64,000 bases of DNA from Shinella yambaruensis (GTDB lineage: Bacteria; Pseudomonadota; Alphaproteobacteria; Rhizobiales; Rhizobiaceae): the NCBI RefSeq assembly GCF_022899355.1, contig NZ_JALJCK010000005.1:186001-250000 (forward strand), in the 5' to 3' direction. The notes below the pieces were generated by a model. The model worked only from the letters and a program-made list of their open reading frames with translations. It ran no database searches and was not told the DNA's origin. Below are positions 54,809-63,840 of this stretch, piece after piece; position 1 is the stretch's first letter; the number at the start of each line of letters is the position of its first letter. The translations under genes were made by a program, and so were the position numbers.

Positions 54809-55092
54809 CCCCTCATCCGCCTGCCGGTCCCCTTCTCCCCGCAAGCGGGGCGAAGGGGAGATGCTGTGCCGTTTTCCTCTGATATCGCCGGTTCACGGGG
54901 CAGCCCCCCGGCTTGCGGCATGGCAATAGGATATGGAGGAAACCCCTTACCATATCCCCTTCTCCCCCACGGGGAGAAGGTGCCGGCAGGCGGATGAGGG
55001 GGAGCCCGCCGGCAAGAAAAGCAAAGGATTCCACCTGCATAACCCCCTCATCCGGCCCTTCGGGCCACCTTCTCCCCGTGGGGGAGAAGGGG
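54809..55092. repeat. Three copies of intergenic repeat, family A
   Basis: Copy 1 (54809-54858) and copy 3 (55043-55092) read CCCCTCATCCG...CTTCTCCCCG in the plus direction; copy 2 (54957-55002) is inverted (CTTCTCCCCC..AAGGTGCCGGCAGGCGGATGAGGGG). They fill the 385-base gap 54783-55167, which has no credible gene. A diverged relative lies upstream of glyS at about 50682-50734. Confidence 0.75.
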
Positions 55093-55167
55093 ATGCGCGG
55101 CAACGTCGAGCGCCACATGCGATTGTCCTGCCGCAGGCGGGGAGAGGGTTAGGATACCGGACCCGTC

Positions 55168-55872
55168 TCAGATCGAGCGCGTGATGCCGCCGTCGACGCG
55201 GATGTTCTGGCCGGTGATGTAGGCGGCACCGTCGGAAGCGAGGAAGGCCACCGTCGCGGCGATCTCCTCGCTCGTGCCGTAGCGCTTCATCGGCACGCCG
55301 TCGCGCCGTTCCTCGGTCGCCGGCAGGCTGTCGATCCAGCCGGGCAGCACGTTGTTCATGCGGATGTTGTCGGCCGCATAGGTGTCCGCGAAGATCTTCG
55401 TGAACGAGGCGAGGCCCGCGCGGGCGACGGCCGAGGTCGGGAACATGGAGCTCGGCTCGAAGGCCCAGGCGGTCGAGATGTTGATGATCACGCCGGACTT
55501 CTGCTTCTGCATGATCGGGGTGACGAGGCGCGTCGGGCGCACGGCATTGAGGAAATAGACGTCGATGCCCGCGTGCCAGTCCTCGTCCGTCAGGTCGAGG
55601 ATCGGCTTGCGGGGGCCGTGGCCGGCGCTGTTGACGAGGACGTCCACGCGGCCCCAGCGCTCCAGCGCGCCATCGACGAGGCGCTTCAGGTCGTCGTTCG
55701 ACTGGTTCGAGCCGGTGACGCCGAAACCGCCGCTTTCGGCCGCCAGCGCCTCGCCCTTGCCGGAGGAGGAGAGCACGGCGATCCTGAAGCCGTCCGCCGC
55801 CAGCCGTCTTGCCGCCGCCGCGCCCATGCCGCTGCCGCCGGCCGTGATGATCGCCACTTTTTCTGTCGCCAT
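55168..55872 (-). CDS. SDR-family protein with altered active site
   Basis: The 234-residue protein has the short-chain dehydrogenase cofactor motif TAGGSGMGAAAAR near residue 10, NSAGHG near 81 and the C-terminal ITGQNIRVDGG. The catalytic Ser is present (NIS, S133), but the YxxxK pair is replaced: the region reads TSAVARAGL, with S147 and R151 at the Tyr and Lys positions. It may be a non-canonical oxidoreductase or binding protein. It lies 28 bases downstream of glyQ and is probably co-transcribed. Confidence 0.85.
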   Translation of the reverse strand: MATEKVAIITAGGSGMGAAAARRLAADGFRIAVLSSSGKGEALAAESGGFGVTGSNQSNDDLKRLVDGALERWGRVDVLVNSAGHGPRKPILDLTDEDWHAGIDVYFLNAVRPTRLVTPIMQKQKSGVIINISTAWAFEPSSMFPTSAVARAGLASFTKIFADTYAADNIRMNNVLPGWIDSLPATEERRDGVPMKRYGTSEEIAATVAFLASDGAAYITGQNIRVDGGITRSI

Positions 55873-55900
55873 GTTCCTCTCCCTTGGAAACGGTTGCGGC

Positions 55901-56863
55901 TCAGGCCGCGTCCTTCGTCCAGTTCACGCCGCCGGCATCCGTCAGGAGGAAGGCCTCGCCGCAGGCTTTCGCCAGCGTGCGCACACGCAGAATGTAGCTC
56001 TGGCGCTCGGTGACGGAGATCACGCCGCGTGCGTCGAGCAGGTTGAAGACGTGCGAGGCCTTGATGCACTGGTCGTAGGCCGGCAGCACGCACTTGTGCA
56101 GGCGCTGGTTTTCCGCATCGCCCGGCGCGCCGGCGGAAAGCAGCGCCTGGCACTCCTTCTCCGCATCGATGAAGTGGCGGTGCAGCATGGCGGTGTCGGC
56201 GAATTCGAAATTGTGGCGGGAGTATTCCTGCTCGGCCTGCAGGAAGACGTCGCCATAGGTGATCTTCTCATCGCCCTCGCGGCCGTTGAAATTGAGGTCG
56301 TAGACATTGTCGACGCCCTGCACATACATGGCGAGGCGTTCGAGGCCGTAGGTCAACTCGCCGGCGACGGGCGCGCATTCGATGCCGCAGACCTGCTGGA
56401 AATAGGTGAACTGCGAGACCTCCATGCCGTCGCACCAGCATTCCCAGCCGAGACCCCAGGCGCCGAGCGTCGGGCTTTCCCAGTCGTCCTCGACGAAGCG
56501 CACGTCATGCAGCAGCGGATCGAGGCCGATGGCGGCGAGCGAGCCGAGATAGAGATCCTGCAGGTTCGACGGGTTCGGCTTCAGGATGACCTGATACTGG
56601 TAATAGTGCTGCAGGCGGTTCGGGTTCTCGCCGTACCGGCCGTCGGACGGGCGGCGCGAGGGCTGCACATAGGCGGCGCGCCACGGGCGGGGGCCGAGCG
56701 CACGCAGCGTCGTGGCCGGGTGGAACGTGCCGGCGCCCACTTCCATGTCGTAGGGCTGCAGCACCGCGCAGCCCTTGTCCGCCCAGTAATTGTGCAGCGT
56801 CAGGATCAGCCCCTGGAAAGAGCGCGTCGGGTTCATGTGGTCAGGCAGGGCGGCAGAGGTCAT
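55901..56863 (-). CDS. glyQ: Glycyl-tRNA synthetase alpha subunit
   Basis: GlyQ is the catalytic alpha subunit of tetrameric GlyRS, activating glycine. The 320-residue protein has [17 protein letters not shown] near residue 16, [17 protein letters not shown] near 38, [20 protein letters not shown] near 72 and [19 protein letters not shown] near 140. The start at 56863 is chosen for its GGAC-like upstream site; ATG 56836 is another option. glyS is separated by other genes. Confidence 0.97.
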   Translation of the reverse strand: MTSAALPDHMNPTRSFQGLILTLHNYWADKGCAVLQPYDMEVGAGTFHPATTLRALGPRPWRAAYVQPSRRPSDGRYGENPNRLQHYYQYQVILKPNPSNLQDLYLGSLAAIGLDPLLHDVRFVEDDWESPTLGAWGLGWECWCDGMEVSQFTYFQQVCGIECAPVAGELTYGLERLAMYVQGVDNVYDLNFNGREGDEKITYGDVFLQAEQEYSRHNFEFADTAMLHRHFIDAEKECQALLSAGAPGDAENQRLHKCVLPAYDQCIKASHVFNLLDARGVISVTERQSYILRVRTLAKACGEAFLLTDAGGVNWTKDAA

Positions 56864-56954
56864 CGGTTTCGTCCGGGCATTCTTGGAAAGGTGCCGGACT
56901 GGTGCCACGATGCGCCGGAAGGGTCAAGGGTTTCGGGCCGGCGCCCGAAACGGG

Positions 56955-58025
56955 TCAGTGCCGTTCGAGCGAGCGGAAGAGCCCGGAGCCGGCGGCCTGG
57001 GTAACGGCCTGCACGCGCTGCGGGGCGAGATCCGGCACCTGCCGCACCTGGCGGCGCAGGCCCGCCGGCATGCGCGCGCCGTACCAGGCGGCCAGCATCG
57101 GAAGCTCGCGGCGCAGCGTGCCCTTCGCCTGCCAACCGAGCGCCTTCAAGGCCCGCGTGTCGAGCGGCGGGCGGCTGGCATTGCCCGGCCGGCCGGCGGC
57201 AAAGCTGACGCCGGAAACGGGCTCCTGCACAGTCTCCAGCACCAGGCGCGCGACGGAGAGGATGTCGAGGAAATCGTCGCCGGCCACGTTGTAGGTGGCG
57301 TTCTCCGCCCCGCGCGCCACCACCGCGCGCAACGCCGAACAGAAATCCGCCATGGTGACGAAGCCGCGCGTCTGCCGGCCGTCGCCATGCACCGGCAGCG
57401 GCCGGCCGACGGCGGCAAGCTCGAGGAAGCGCGGCAGGAGCTTTTCGGTGTTCTGGCGCGTGCCGACGATGTTGACGGGGCGCAGCACGCGGATATCGAG
57501 GTCGAAGGAGCGGCGCAGGCCGGCAATCAGCATTTCGGCGGCAGCCTTGGAGGCGGCGAGCGGATTGTCGGGCAGCAGCGGCGCGAGCTCGCCGACCGGC
57601 TGGCCGTTGCCGGCGCCGTAGACCTCGGCGGAGCTGACATGGATCATCAGCGGCACGCGGCGGCGGCCCATCGCCTCGACCAGCACCTGCGTGCCGAGCG
57701 CATTGGCGAGCGTGAAGCGCTCCGGCACCGAGAAGGCGCGCTCGACATGGCTTTCGCCCGCCGCATGCACGACGAGGTCCGCATCCTTCAGCATTTCGGT
57801 GACGAGGTCGAGATTGCCGACATCGCCCTCCTGCAGCGTCACGCGGCCGGTGCGGAAGGCGGCATCGAGATAGGACATGTCGGCGGCATAGGTGAAGGCG
57901 TCGAGCACGCGGATGCGCGCCTTCGGGCAATGGGCGAGGAGGTCGTCGACGATATGCGAGCCGATGAATCCGGCGCCACCCGTCACGACGATGGTGCGAA
58001 TCCAGTCGAGGTCAAGCGAGGCCAT
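56955..58025 (-). CDS. Epimerase-like SDR protein lacking catalytic Tyr
   Basis: The 356-residue protein is an extended SDR resembling nucleotide-sugar epimerases and dehydratases. The NAD site TGGAGFIGSHIV (near residue 15), HAAGESHVERA (near 87) and RPVNIVGTRQN are intact. The active site is not: YxxxK reads L156-A-A-S-K160, and the dehydratase TDE triad is SAE (S132, A133, E134). Canonical 4,6-dehydration or 4-epimerisation is unlikely. The C-terminal ~60 residues are unusual and basic. It is close to glyQ, 91 bases upstream of it. Confidence 0.85.
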   Translation of the reverse strand: MASLDLDWIRTIVVTGGAGFIGSHIVDDLLAHCPKARIRVLDAFTYAADMSYLDAAFRTGRVTLQEGDVGNLDLVTEMLKDADLVVHAAGESHVERAFSVPERFTLANALGTQVLVEAMGRRRVPLMIHVSSAEVYGAGNGQPVGELAPLLPDNPLAASKAAAEMLIAGLRRSFDLDIRVLRPVNIVGTRQNTEKLLPRFLELAAVGRPLPVHGDGRQTRGFVTMADFCSALRAVVARGAENATYNVAGDDFLDILSVARLVLETVQEPVSGVSFAAGRPGNASRPPLDTRALKALGWQAKGTLRRELPMLAAWYGARMPAGLRRQVRQVPDLAPQRVQAVTQAAGSGLFRSLERH

Positions 58026-58138
58026 GGATCTTCTCCGTTCACTGCCGGGACGCCCTCATGGCAGCCCTGACCGCTAGATCGGCCTTCTTACGCGCGGGGG
58101 CAACGCCGGCAGGCGGCTGCAAAAGCTTAAATCCCGCG

Positions 58139-58161
58139 TTAACCTTACGGAGCGTGGTTAA
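58139..58161. promoter_or_regulatory. TTAACC inverted repeat in intergenic region
   Basis: TTAACC (58139-58144) and GGTTAA (58156-58161) form an exact inverted repeat with 11 bases between, about 115 bases upstream of the epimerase-like gene. The 298-base gap 58026-58323 has no credible gene; this repeat is the only notable structure in it. Confidence 0.35.
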
Positions 58162-58323
58162 TGTCCCGGGACCGCACGACAGGGCCTCGTTTCCAGTCCC
58201 GCGCCGGCACACAGCCGTGCCGCGGCGACAGATCCTTCCATCGTGTTCCCAAATCGCGAAAAGTGTCCATATCGCTGTTTTCACGCCGGGCGCCGAACCG
58301 CATCCCGCGCTTGCCGGGCCCCT

Positions 58324-58515
58324 CTACTCGTCGTCGCGGCGCAGGCGGTATTCGCCGGTTTCCGGATCCTTGACGAGCGTGCCGGTGGCACCGGTGCGGC
58401 GTTCCTCCTCGGACCGCTTGCGCAGCTTGCTCAGGCGTTCGGCGTCGGCCACGAACTTGCGATAGCCGAACCAGGCAAGGCCGACGACCAGCAGCAGAAA
58501 GATGATCTGGGCCAT
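58324..58515 (-). CDS. Small membrane-anchored protein
   Basis: The 63-residue protein has one N-terminal membrane helix (MAQIIFLLLVVGLAWFGYRKF) and a charged cytoplasmic tail (ERLSKLRKRSEEERRTG, then KDPETGEYRLRRDDE). The DPETGEYR end is common in small rhizobial proteins of unknown function. It lies 27 bases downstream of the S49 peptidase gene, so co-transcription is likely. Confidence 0.75.
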   Translation of the reverse strand: MAQIIFLLLVVGLAWFGYRKFVADAERLSKLRKRSEEERRTGATGTLVKDPETGEYRLRRDDE

Positions 58516-58542
58516 CGCCCCTCCCCTTGTTTCACGCGCGCC

Positions 58543-59418
58543 TTATCCGGAAAGGCCGAAGCGGCCCCACAGCGCCTTTTCTTCCGCAAGGCCCGCCACG
58601 GCGGCCACGCCTGCAGAGCCTATACGCTCCGCCATGTCGCCGGAAGGCCCCCCGACGCCCGGCGCCTTGCGGCCGAACAGCCCCTTGGGCGCCAAGACCA
58701 GCTCCAGCCGCGTCTTCTCGCCATAGCGCTTCTTCAGCTCCGAGCGCATGTCGGCAAGGCCATCGACAAGGCCGAGCGCCAGGCCCCGGCCGCCGGTCCA
58801 GAACAGGCCGGAAAAGAGGTCGGGATCGTCCGTGAGCTTTGCGCCGCGGCGTTCCTTCACCATGTCGATGAAGACCTGGTGGATCTCGAGCTGCAGGGAT
58901 TTGAGATATTCGATCTCGTTTTCGCGCTCGGGCTGGAACGGATCGAGGATCGCCTTGTTGCTGCCGGCCGTGTAGACGCGCCGCTCGACGCCGATCTTCT
59001 TCAGCATTTCCGGAAAGCCGAAGCCGCCCGAGACGACGCCGATCGAGCCGACGATCGAGGTCGGGTCGGCATAGATCTCGTCGCCGGCAAGCGCGATCAT
59101 GTAGCCGCCGGAGGCCGCCACGTCCTCGACGAAGACGAGCACGCGCTTGTTCTTTTCCGCCGCGAGCGCGCGGATGCGCTGGAAGATCAGCCGCGACTGC
59201 ACCGGCGAGCCGCCGGGCGAATTGATGGAGATCGCCACGGCCGGCGCCTGCTTGTAGCCGAAGGCCTTTTCGAGCGCGGGCGCGGCGGTGGCCAGATTGA
59301 GCGGCGGCCGGAACTGGCTGCCGGAGGCCATGATCGCCCCGTGCAGCCGGACGACCGGGATCGCGACCCCTTCCTTGCGGAACCTCTTCGGCACCAGCGT
59401 CTTCAAAAATCCGGCCAT
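58543..59418 (-). CDS. S49 (SppA/SohB-like) serine peptidase
   Basis: The 291-residue protein belongs to the signal peptide peptidase A family, whose Ser/Lys dyad degrades cleaved signal peptides or membrane fragments. Visible are SINSPGGSPVQSRLI near residue 64, the nucleophile region VAASGGYMIALAGD near 102 and the TSIVGSIGVVSGG loop near 119; GSNKAILDPF near 155 may provide the Lys. It is short, with a single domain, and lacks an obvious membrane helix at its N-terminus. The start at 59418 is preferred over an upstream TTG/ATG. Confidence 0.88.
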   Translation of the reverse strand: MAGFLKTLVPKRFRKEGVAIPVVRLHGAIMASGSQFRPPLNLATAAPALEKAFGYKQAPAVAISINSPGGSPVQSRLIFQRIRALAAEKNKRVLVFVEDVAASGGYMIALAGDEIYADPTSIVGSIGVVSGGFGFPEMLKKIGVERRVYTAGSNKAILDPFQPERENEIEYLKSLQLEIHQVFIDMVKERRGAKLTDDPDLFSGLFWTGGRGLALGLVDGLADMRSELKKRYGEKTRLELVLAPKGLFGRKAPGVGGPSGDMAERIGSAGVAAVAGLAEEKALWGRFGLSG

Positions 59419-59496
59419 CGCGCGATCCTGCCTCCTGTTCGTTTGCCCGGCTGATGTATGCACGACGGGCGAAAACGCAAGACAATCACGGAATAT

Positions 59497-60276
59497 TCAG
59501 GTCTTCGACAGGCGCGGATAGCTTGCCCGGCCGTTGTTGAGGTCGTCGACGAAGGGGGTGAAGGCATGCCGGCCGGGTTCGTGCATGACGAGCGGCATGC
59601 GCAGCGCGAGCCTGGCGCGCGAGCCCTTGATGGCGGTGACGAGGATGCGCAGGGCCGGTTCGCCGGGGCGGGGATGGAGGGCGGTGATCTCGATGCCGCC
59701 GAAGCGGCGGCCGCAGGCGGCGACGATCTCGGCAATCGATTCCGGCCGGGCGATGAGGGAGAGCTGGCCGCCCGGCTTCAGGATCGCGCCCGCCGTCCGG
59801 ATCCAGCGTTCGAAGAGGTCATGCTCCATGGCATGGGCCTCGGCCTTCAGCGCGTCCGGCGTGCGGCTGCCGATGCGGTCGTTGAAGGGCGGGTTCATGA
59901 TAACGTGGTCGAAGACCTCGTCGGCGAGGCCCGCCGCGACGCGGGCCGTGCCCGCGAGCCCGACATCGGCCTCCAGCACGCCGACGCGGGCGGAGAAGAC
60001 GGCGTTTTCCGGAAGCGCCACCGACTTGCGGGCAAAACCCGCCATCAGGGGCGAGCGCTCGACGAGCAGCACCTCGGCCCTTTCGTTGCATGCGGCGACG
60101 GCAAGGCCGGCAGCGCCCGCCCCGGCGCCGAGATCGGCGACGCGCATCGGTCCCTTCCCCGTCACCAGCGCGGCGAGCAGCATGGCGTCCATGCCCGAAC
60201 GATGGCCGATGCCCTTCGGCTGGACGACGTGGAAGCGGCCGTAGTGGAAGGCGTCGACGGTTTCGGTGACGGTCAT
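59497..60276 (-). CDS. trmN6: tRNA1(Val) adenine-37 N6-methyltransferase
   Basis: The 259-residue protein is an N6-adenine RNA methyltransferase. The SAM site is VADLGAGAGAAGLAVA near residue 46 and the catalytic motif is IMNPPFND near 121, characteristic of N6-methyltransferases. The N-terminus (YGRFHVVQPKGIGHRSGMDAMLLAA) matches TrmN6/YfiC proteins acting on tRNA. A repeat sits between its start and the DUF2007 gene. Target assignment is by family. Confidence 0.85.
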   Translation of the reverse strand: MTVTETVDAFHYGRFHVVQPKGIGHRSGMDAMLLAALVTGKGPMRVADLGAGAGAAGLAVAACNERAEVLLVERSPLMAGFARKSVALPENAVFSARVGVLEADVGLAGTARVAAGLADEVFDHVIMNPPFNDRIGSRTPDALKAEAHAMEHDLFERWIRTAGAILKPGGQLSLIARPESIAEIVAACGRRFGGIEITALHPRPGEPALRILVTAIKGSRARLALRMPLVMHEPGRHAFTPFVDDLNNGRASYPRLSKT

Positions 60277-60316
60277 GGGCAGGTCGTCCCCTGCGCGCGG
60301 GGCCGGCCTTGGCCAT

Positions 60317-60432
60317 CCCCCCTCTGCCCAGCCGGGCATCTCCCCCACAAGGGGGGAGATTGGATCGTGGCACTGCCTTGCCCCAAGTCGATCTCCCCCA
60401 TCGAGGGGGAGATGCCCGGCAGGGCAGAGGGG
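60317..60432. repeat. Intergenic inverted repeat, family B
   Basis: The arm CCCCTCTGCCCAGCCGGGCATCTCCCCC (60317-60345) is mirrored at 60403-60432 with one change (CCAG versus CCTG). The pair matches the family of the perfect 42-bp repeat at 29509-29678. Inner hairpins (CTCCCCC..GGGGGAG) are present in each arm. Confidence 0.75.
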
Positions 60433-60472
60433 CGCGCTCCGAATGCAGCCTTCACCGTGAAAACCACGGCCC

Positions 60473-60694
60473 TCACGCCCGCAGCTCCGCTTCGAGCCCC
60501 GCATCCTTGAGGATCCGCCGGGCCTCGTCCGCCCGGTCGCTCTCCACCAGGAAGCGGCGGGGCAGCATGCCGAGCGAGCCTTCGAGGATGCTCATCGCCT
60601 GATCGGCGATCAGGCAATGGATTCCCGCCTCCTTCATCAGGCTTTCCGCGAAGGAGAGCAGGACGGCGTCGTTGGTGCGGATCAATTCGATCAT
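60473..60694 (-). CDS. DUF2007-type small protein
   Basis: The 73-residue protein matches the DUF2007/signal-transducing family: MIELIRTNDAVLLSFAESLM followed by GIHCLIADQAMSILEGSLG and the PRRFLVESDRADEARRIL strand-helix. Members are thought to bind regulators such as PII but are little studied. The ATG at 60694 is chosen for the family N-terminus; a longer reading exists upstream. It is divergent from polyprenyl synthase. Confidence 0.82.
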   Translation of the reverse strand: MIELIRTNDAVLLSFAESLMKEAGIHCLIADQAMSILEGSLGMLPRRFLVESDRADEARRILKDAGLEAELRA

Positions 60695-60802
60695 TCCGGT
60701 CGTTTTCCAGCCATAATTCCCGAGGCGGGACAATTCGCCTCTTGCCGCAGGAAGCCCCGCTTTCTATTGTCTTTCAACAAAAATGAACAGGAGTCCGGGC
60801 AT

Positions 60803-61819
60803 TTGGGCGTCGTGATACCGCTTGAAGAAGGCAAAAACAAACAGGCGTCTGTGAAGCCGCTCGTCGATCTCACGAAGGCCGACATGGAGCGGGTGAACCA
60901 GCTCATCCTGTCGAAAGCCGGCTCCGACGTCGCGATGATCCCGGAGGTCGCCAACCACCTGATCTCCTCCGGCGGCAAGCGCCTGCGCCCCATGCTGACG
61001 CTCGCCTCCGCCGCGATGTTCGGCTATGACGGCGACCAGCACATCAAGCTCGCCACCAGCGTCGAGTTCATGCACACGGCGACGCTCCTGCATGACGACG
61101 TGGTCGACGAGAGCGACATGCGCCGCGGCAAATCCACCGCCCGCATGATCTGGGGCAACCAGGCGAGCGTGCTCGTCGGCGACTTCCTGCTCGGCCAGGC
61201 CTTCAAGATGATGGTCGAGGTCGGCTCGCTGGAGGCCCTCGACGTGCTCTCCACCGCCGCCACCGTGATCGCCGAAGGCGAGGTGCTGCAGCTCTCCGTC
61301 GCCAAGAACATGGAGACGACCGAGGACGACTATCTCCAGGTCATCCGCGCCAAGACGGCGGCGCTCTTCGCCGCGGCCTCGGAAGTGGGGCCGATCATCG
61401 CCAATACCGGCCGGGCCGAGCGCAACGCGCTGAAATCCTACGGCATGAATCTCGGCCTTGCCTTCCAGCTCGTCGACGACGCGCTCGATTATGGCGGCAA
61501 GGCGGCCGATCTCGGCAAGAACACCGGCGACGATTTCCGCGAGGGCAAGATCACCCTGCCCGTCATCCTCGCCTGGCGCCGCGGCACGGCGGAAGACCGC
61601 GCCTTCTGGCGCGAGGCGATCGAGGGCGGAAAAAGCGACGACGCGAACCTCGAACGCGCCTTCGGCCTCATCACCCGCTATGGCGGGCTGACGGACACGA
61701 TCGCCCGCGCCCAGCACTACGGCATGATCGCCCGCGACGCACTCGCGCCCCTGCCGGCCTCGCCCTGGAAGAACGCGCTGCTCGAAGTCATCGACTTCTC
61801 CATCGCCCGCGTCAGCTGA
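60803..61819 (+). CDS. ispB: Polyprenyl (octaprenyl) diphosphate synthase
   Basis: The 338-residue enzyme extends isoprenyl diphosphates to the chain used for ubiquinone. The two Asp-rich motifs are HDDVVDE near residue 97 and LVDDALDY near 224, with GGKRLRP near 57. The start is TTG 60803: AGGAGT lies 8 bases upstream and LGVVIPLEEGKNKQ matches the N-terminus of rhizobial homologues. Chain length (8 to 10 units) is inferred from family. It would feed UbiA at 43.5 kb. Confidence 0.93.
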   Translation: MGVVIPLEEGKNKQASVKPLVDLTKADMERVNQLILSKAGSDVAMIPEVANHLISSGGKRLRPMLTLASAAMFGYDGDQHIKLATSVEFMHTATLLHDDVVDESDMRRGKSTARMIWGNQASVLVGDFLLGQAFKMMVEVGSLEALDVLSTAATVIAEGEVLQLSVAKNMETTEDDYLQVIRAKTAALFAAASEVGPIIANTGRAERNALKSYGMNLGLAFQLVDDALDYGGKAADLGKNTGDDFREGKITLPVILAWRRGTAEDRAFWREAIEGGKSDDANLERAFGLITRYGGLTDTIARAQHYGMIARDALAPLPASPWKNALLEVIDFSIARVS

Positions 61820-61830
61820 TCGGCGAATAC

Positions 61831-61861
61831 GCGGTCCGGCAGGATTTTCTTGCCGCACCGC
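61831..61861 (+). terminator. Imperfect hairpin after polyprenyl synthase
   Basis: GCGGT and ACCGC enclose an inner GGCA/TGCC stem with a 2-base internal loop and a 9-base terminal loop. It starts 12 bases after the stop codon. A T run is missing, so termination is plausible but weak. Confidence 0.4.
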
Positions 61862-61980
61862 GCCAAAAAAGCCATTCTCTGCCGTCATGAGTCCGTGATT
61901 GATTTGGGCGTGATCGTGGCTGAATTTGTCACGGCAATCCCCATAGGGCTACGGCACAGCTTCTGGCGAAAGGCATTTTG

Positions 61981-63834
61981 ATGCGGCATTCCCTTCTCCT
62001 TCGGCTTCTCTCCGGCGTGGCGATCGCGGCCAGCATCGCGCTTGCCGGTACCCTGGCCGGCCCTCTGGCGGCATATGCGGAGGAAAAGCCGGCAGCCGCG
62101 GCCGCAGAGGAAAGGCCGTTCGATCCGTTGAGCGTCAACACCTTCTCCGGCGCCTTCCTCGCCGCCCGCACGGCCGATTTCGACAAGGAATACGAGACCG
62201 CCGTCGCGCTCTACAAGATCGCCCTGCAGTTCGACCCCACCAACAAGGACGTCAAGCAGCGCCTGATGGTGACGCAGCTGATGAACGGCGATTTCGAGGA
62301 GGGCGTGAAGCTTGCCGATGCGCTGCGCAACGACCCCGCCGTCGAGCGCATCACCGCCGTGGTGCGCGGCATGGAGGCGATCCGCAAGCGCGAATACAAG
62401 AGCGCCGAGAAGATCCTCGTCTATAGAGGGCCGAACGATCTCGACCGCATGATGAACGACCTCCTGCTCGCCTGGGCCAAGTTCGGCGACGGCAAGTCGA
62501 AGGAAGCGCTGAAGCTGATCGGCGGCATGGAGGGGCCGGACTGGCTCGCCATCTTCAAGAACTACCATGCCGGGGCGCTGGCCGCGGCGGCCGGCGACAA
62601 GGCGACAGCGCGCGCGCGCCTCAACGACGCCATCCTCGACCGCAACGGCGCGAGCGCCGCTCCGGACACCTTCATCCGCGCCGTGATGGCGCTCGCCCGC
62701 CTCGAGGCCCATGAGGGCAACAAGCAGAAGGCGCTCGACGCCATCTCGGTCGGCGACAACTTCATCACCAGCTATGCGCCGCTCAAAGCGTTGCGCCAGA
62801 GCATCGAGGCCGGCGAGAAGCAGGAGCAGCAGGTGCGCAACGCCGCGCAGGGCGCCGCCGCCGTGCTCTTCTCGATCGGCGGCGCGCTCAACCGCGACGG
62901 CGCGGAGGACATCGTCTCGCTCTACCTGCAGGCCGCCCGCGCGCTCGACCCGGACAGCGACGACATGCTGGTGCTGCTCGGCGGGCTGGCGGAGAACCAG
63001 AAGAAGCCGGAGCGGGCGATCGAATATTACCGCGCCGTGCCGGAAAAGTCGCCGATGCGGCGCATTTCCGAGCTGCAGCTCGGCCTCAACCTTGCCGATA
63101 CGGGCAAGGTTCCCGAGGCGAAGAAGCACCTGCAGGAACTGATCGAGGCCGATCCGGCGGACCTGCGCTCCTATCTTGCGCTCGGCAGCGTGCTGTCGGA
63201 CGCCAAGGACTACAAGGAGATGGCCAGTCTCTACGACCGTGCGGTCGCCGCCATCGGCCCGGTCCCGACACGCAACCACTGGAGCATCTTCTTCCAGCGC
63301 GCCATCGCCTATGAGCGACTGAAGGAATGGGAGAAGGCCGAGCCGAACTTCCGCAAGGCGCTGGAGCTGAACCCGGAACAGCCGCAGGTACTGAACTACC
63401 TCGGCTATTCCTGGGTGGACATGAACATGAACCTCGACGAGGGCCTGGACATGATCCGCCGGGCCGTCAGCATCAAGCCGGACGACGGCTATATCGTCGA
63501 TTCGCTCGGCTGGGCCTACTATCGCCTCAACCGCTTCTCCGACGCCGTGGCGGAGCTGGAGCGGGCGGCGGAGCTGAAGGCGGGCGACCCGACGATCAAC
63601 GACCATCTCGGCGATGCCTACTGGCGCGTCGGCCGCAAGCTGGAAGCCACCTTCCAGTGGAACCGTGCGCTCGGCCTGAAGCCGGAAGAGGCGGAAATCC
63701 CGAAGATCAAGCTGAAGATCGAAAACGGCCTGCCGGAGCTGGAGAAGACCGAGCCGGCCTCCGCGGAAGCCAAGGACGAAAAGCCGGTGCAGAACCCCTC
63801 GCCCGAGGGCACGGCGGCCGACCGCAAGTCCTGA
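61981..63834 (+). CDS. Exported tetratricopeptide-repeat protein
   Basis: The 617-residue protein has a signal peptide (cleavage near AYA-EE) and many TPR units. Clear ones are YETAVALYKIALQFDPTN near residue 62, PERAIEYYRAVPEKSP near 343, WEKAEPNFRKALELNPEQ near 450 and FSDAVAELERAAELKAGD near 520. TPR proteins of this kind act as protein scaffolds in the periplasm or outer membrane. A Glu/Pro-rich tail ends the protein. ispE starts 6 bases after the stop, so both are co-transcribed. Confidence 0.88.
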   Translation: MRHSLLLRLLSGVAIAASIALAGTLAGPLAAYAEEKPAAAAAEERPFDPLSVNTFSGAFLAARTADFDKEYETAVALYKIALQFDPTNKDVKQRLMVTQLMNGDFEEGVKLADALRNDPAVERITAVVRGMEAIRKREYKSAEKILVYRGPNDLDRMMNDLLLAWAKFGDGKSKEALKLIGGMEGPDWLAIFKNYHAGALAAAAGDKATARARLNDAILDRNGASAAPDTFIRAVMALARLEAHEGNKQKALDAISVGDNFITSYAPLKALRQSIEAGEKQEQQVRNAAQGAAAVLFSIGGALNRDGAEDIVSLYLQAARALDPDSDDMLVLLGGLAENQKKPERAIEYYRAVPEKSPMRRISELQLGLNLADTGKVPEAKKHLQELIEADPADLRSYLALGSVLSDAKDYKEMASLYDRAVAAIGPVPTRNHWSIFFQRAIAYERLKEWEKAEPNFRKALELNPEQPQVLNYLGYSWVDMNMNLDEGLDMIRRAVSIKPDDGYIVDSLGWAYYRLNRFSDAVAELERAAELKAGDPTINDHLGDAYWRVGRKLEATFQWNRALGLKPEEAEIPKIKLKIENGLPELEKTEPASAEAKDEKPVQNPSPEGTAADRKS

Positions 63835-63840
63835 CGCCGC

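Noticed and set aside
54913-55152. Small open frames in the 54.8-55.1 kb gap
   Set aside because: They translate the palindromic repeats and have no ribosome site or recognisable product.
58127-58143. TTAA-N8-TTAAC as a CtrA site before the epimerase-like gene
   Set aside because: Spacing is one base longer than the TTAA-N7-TTAA consensus, so it was not called.
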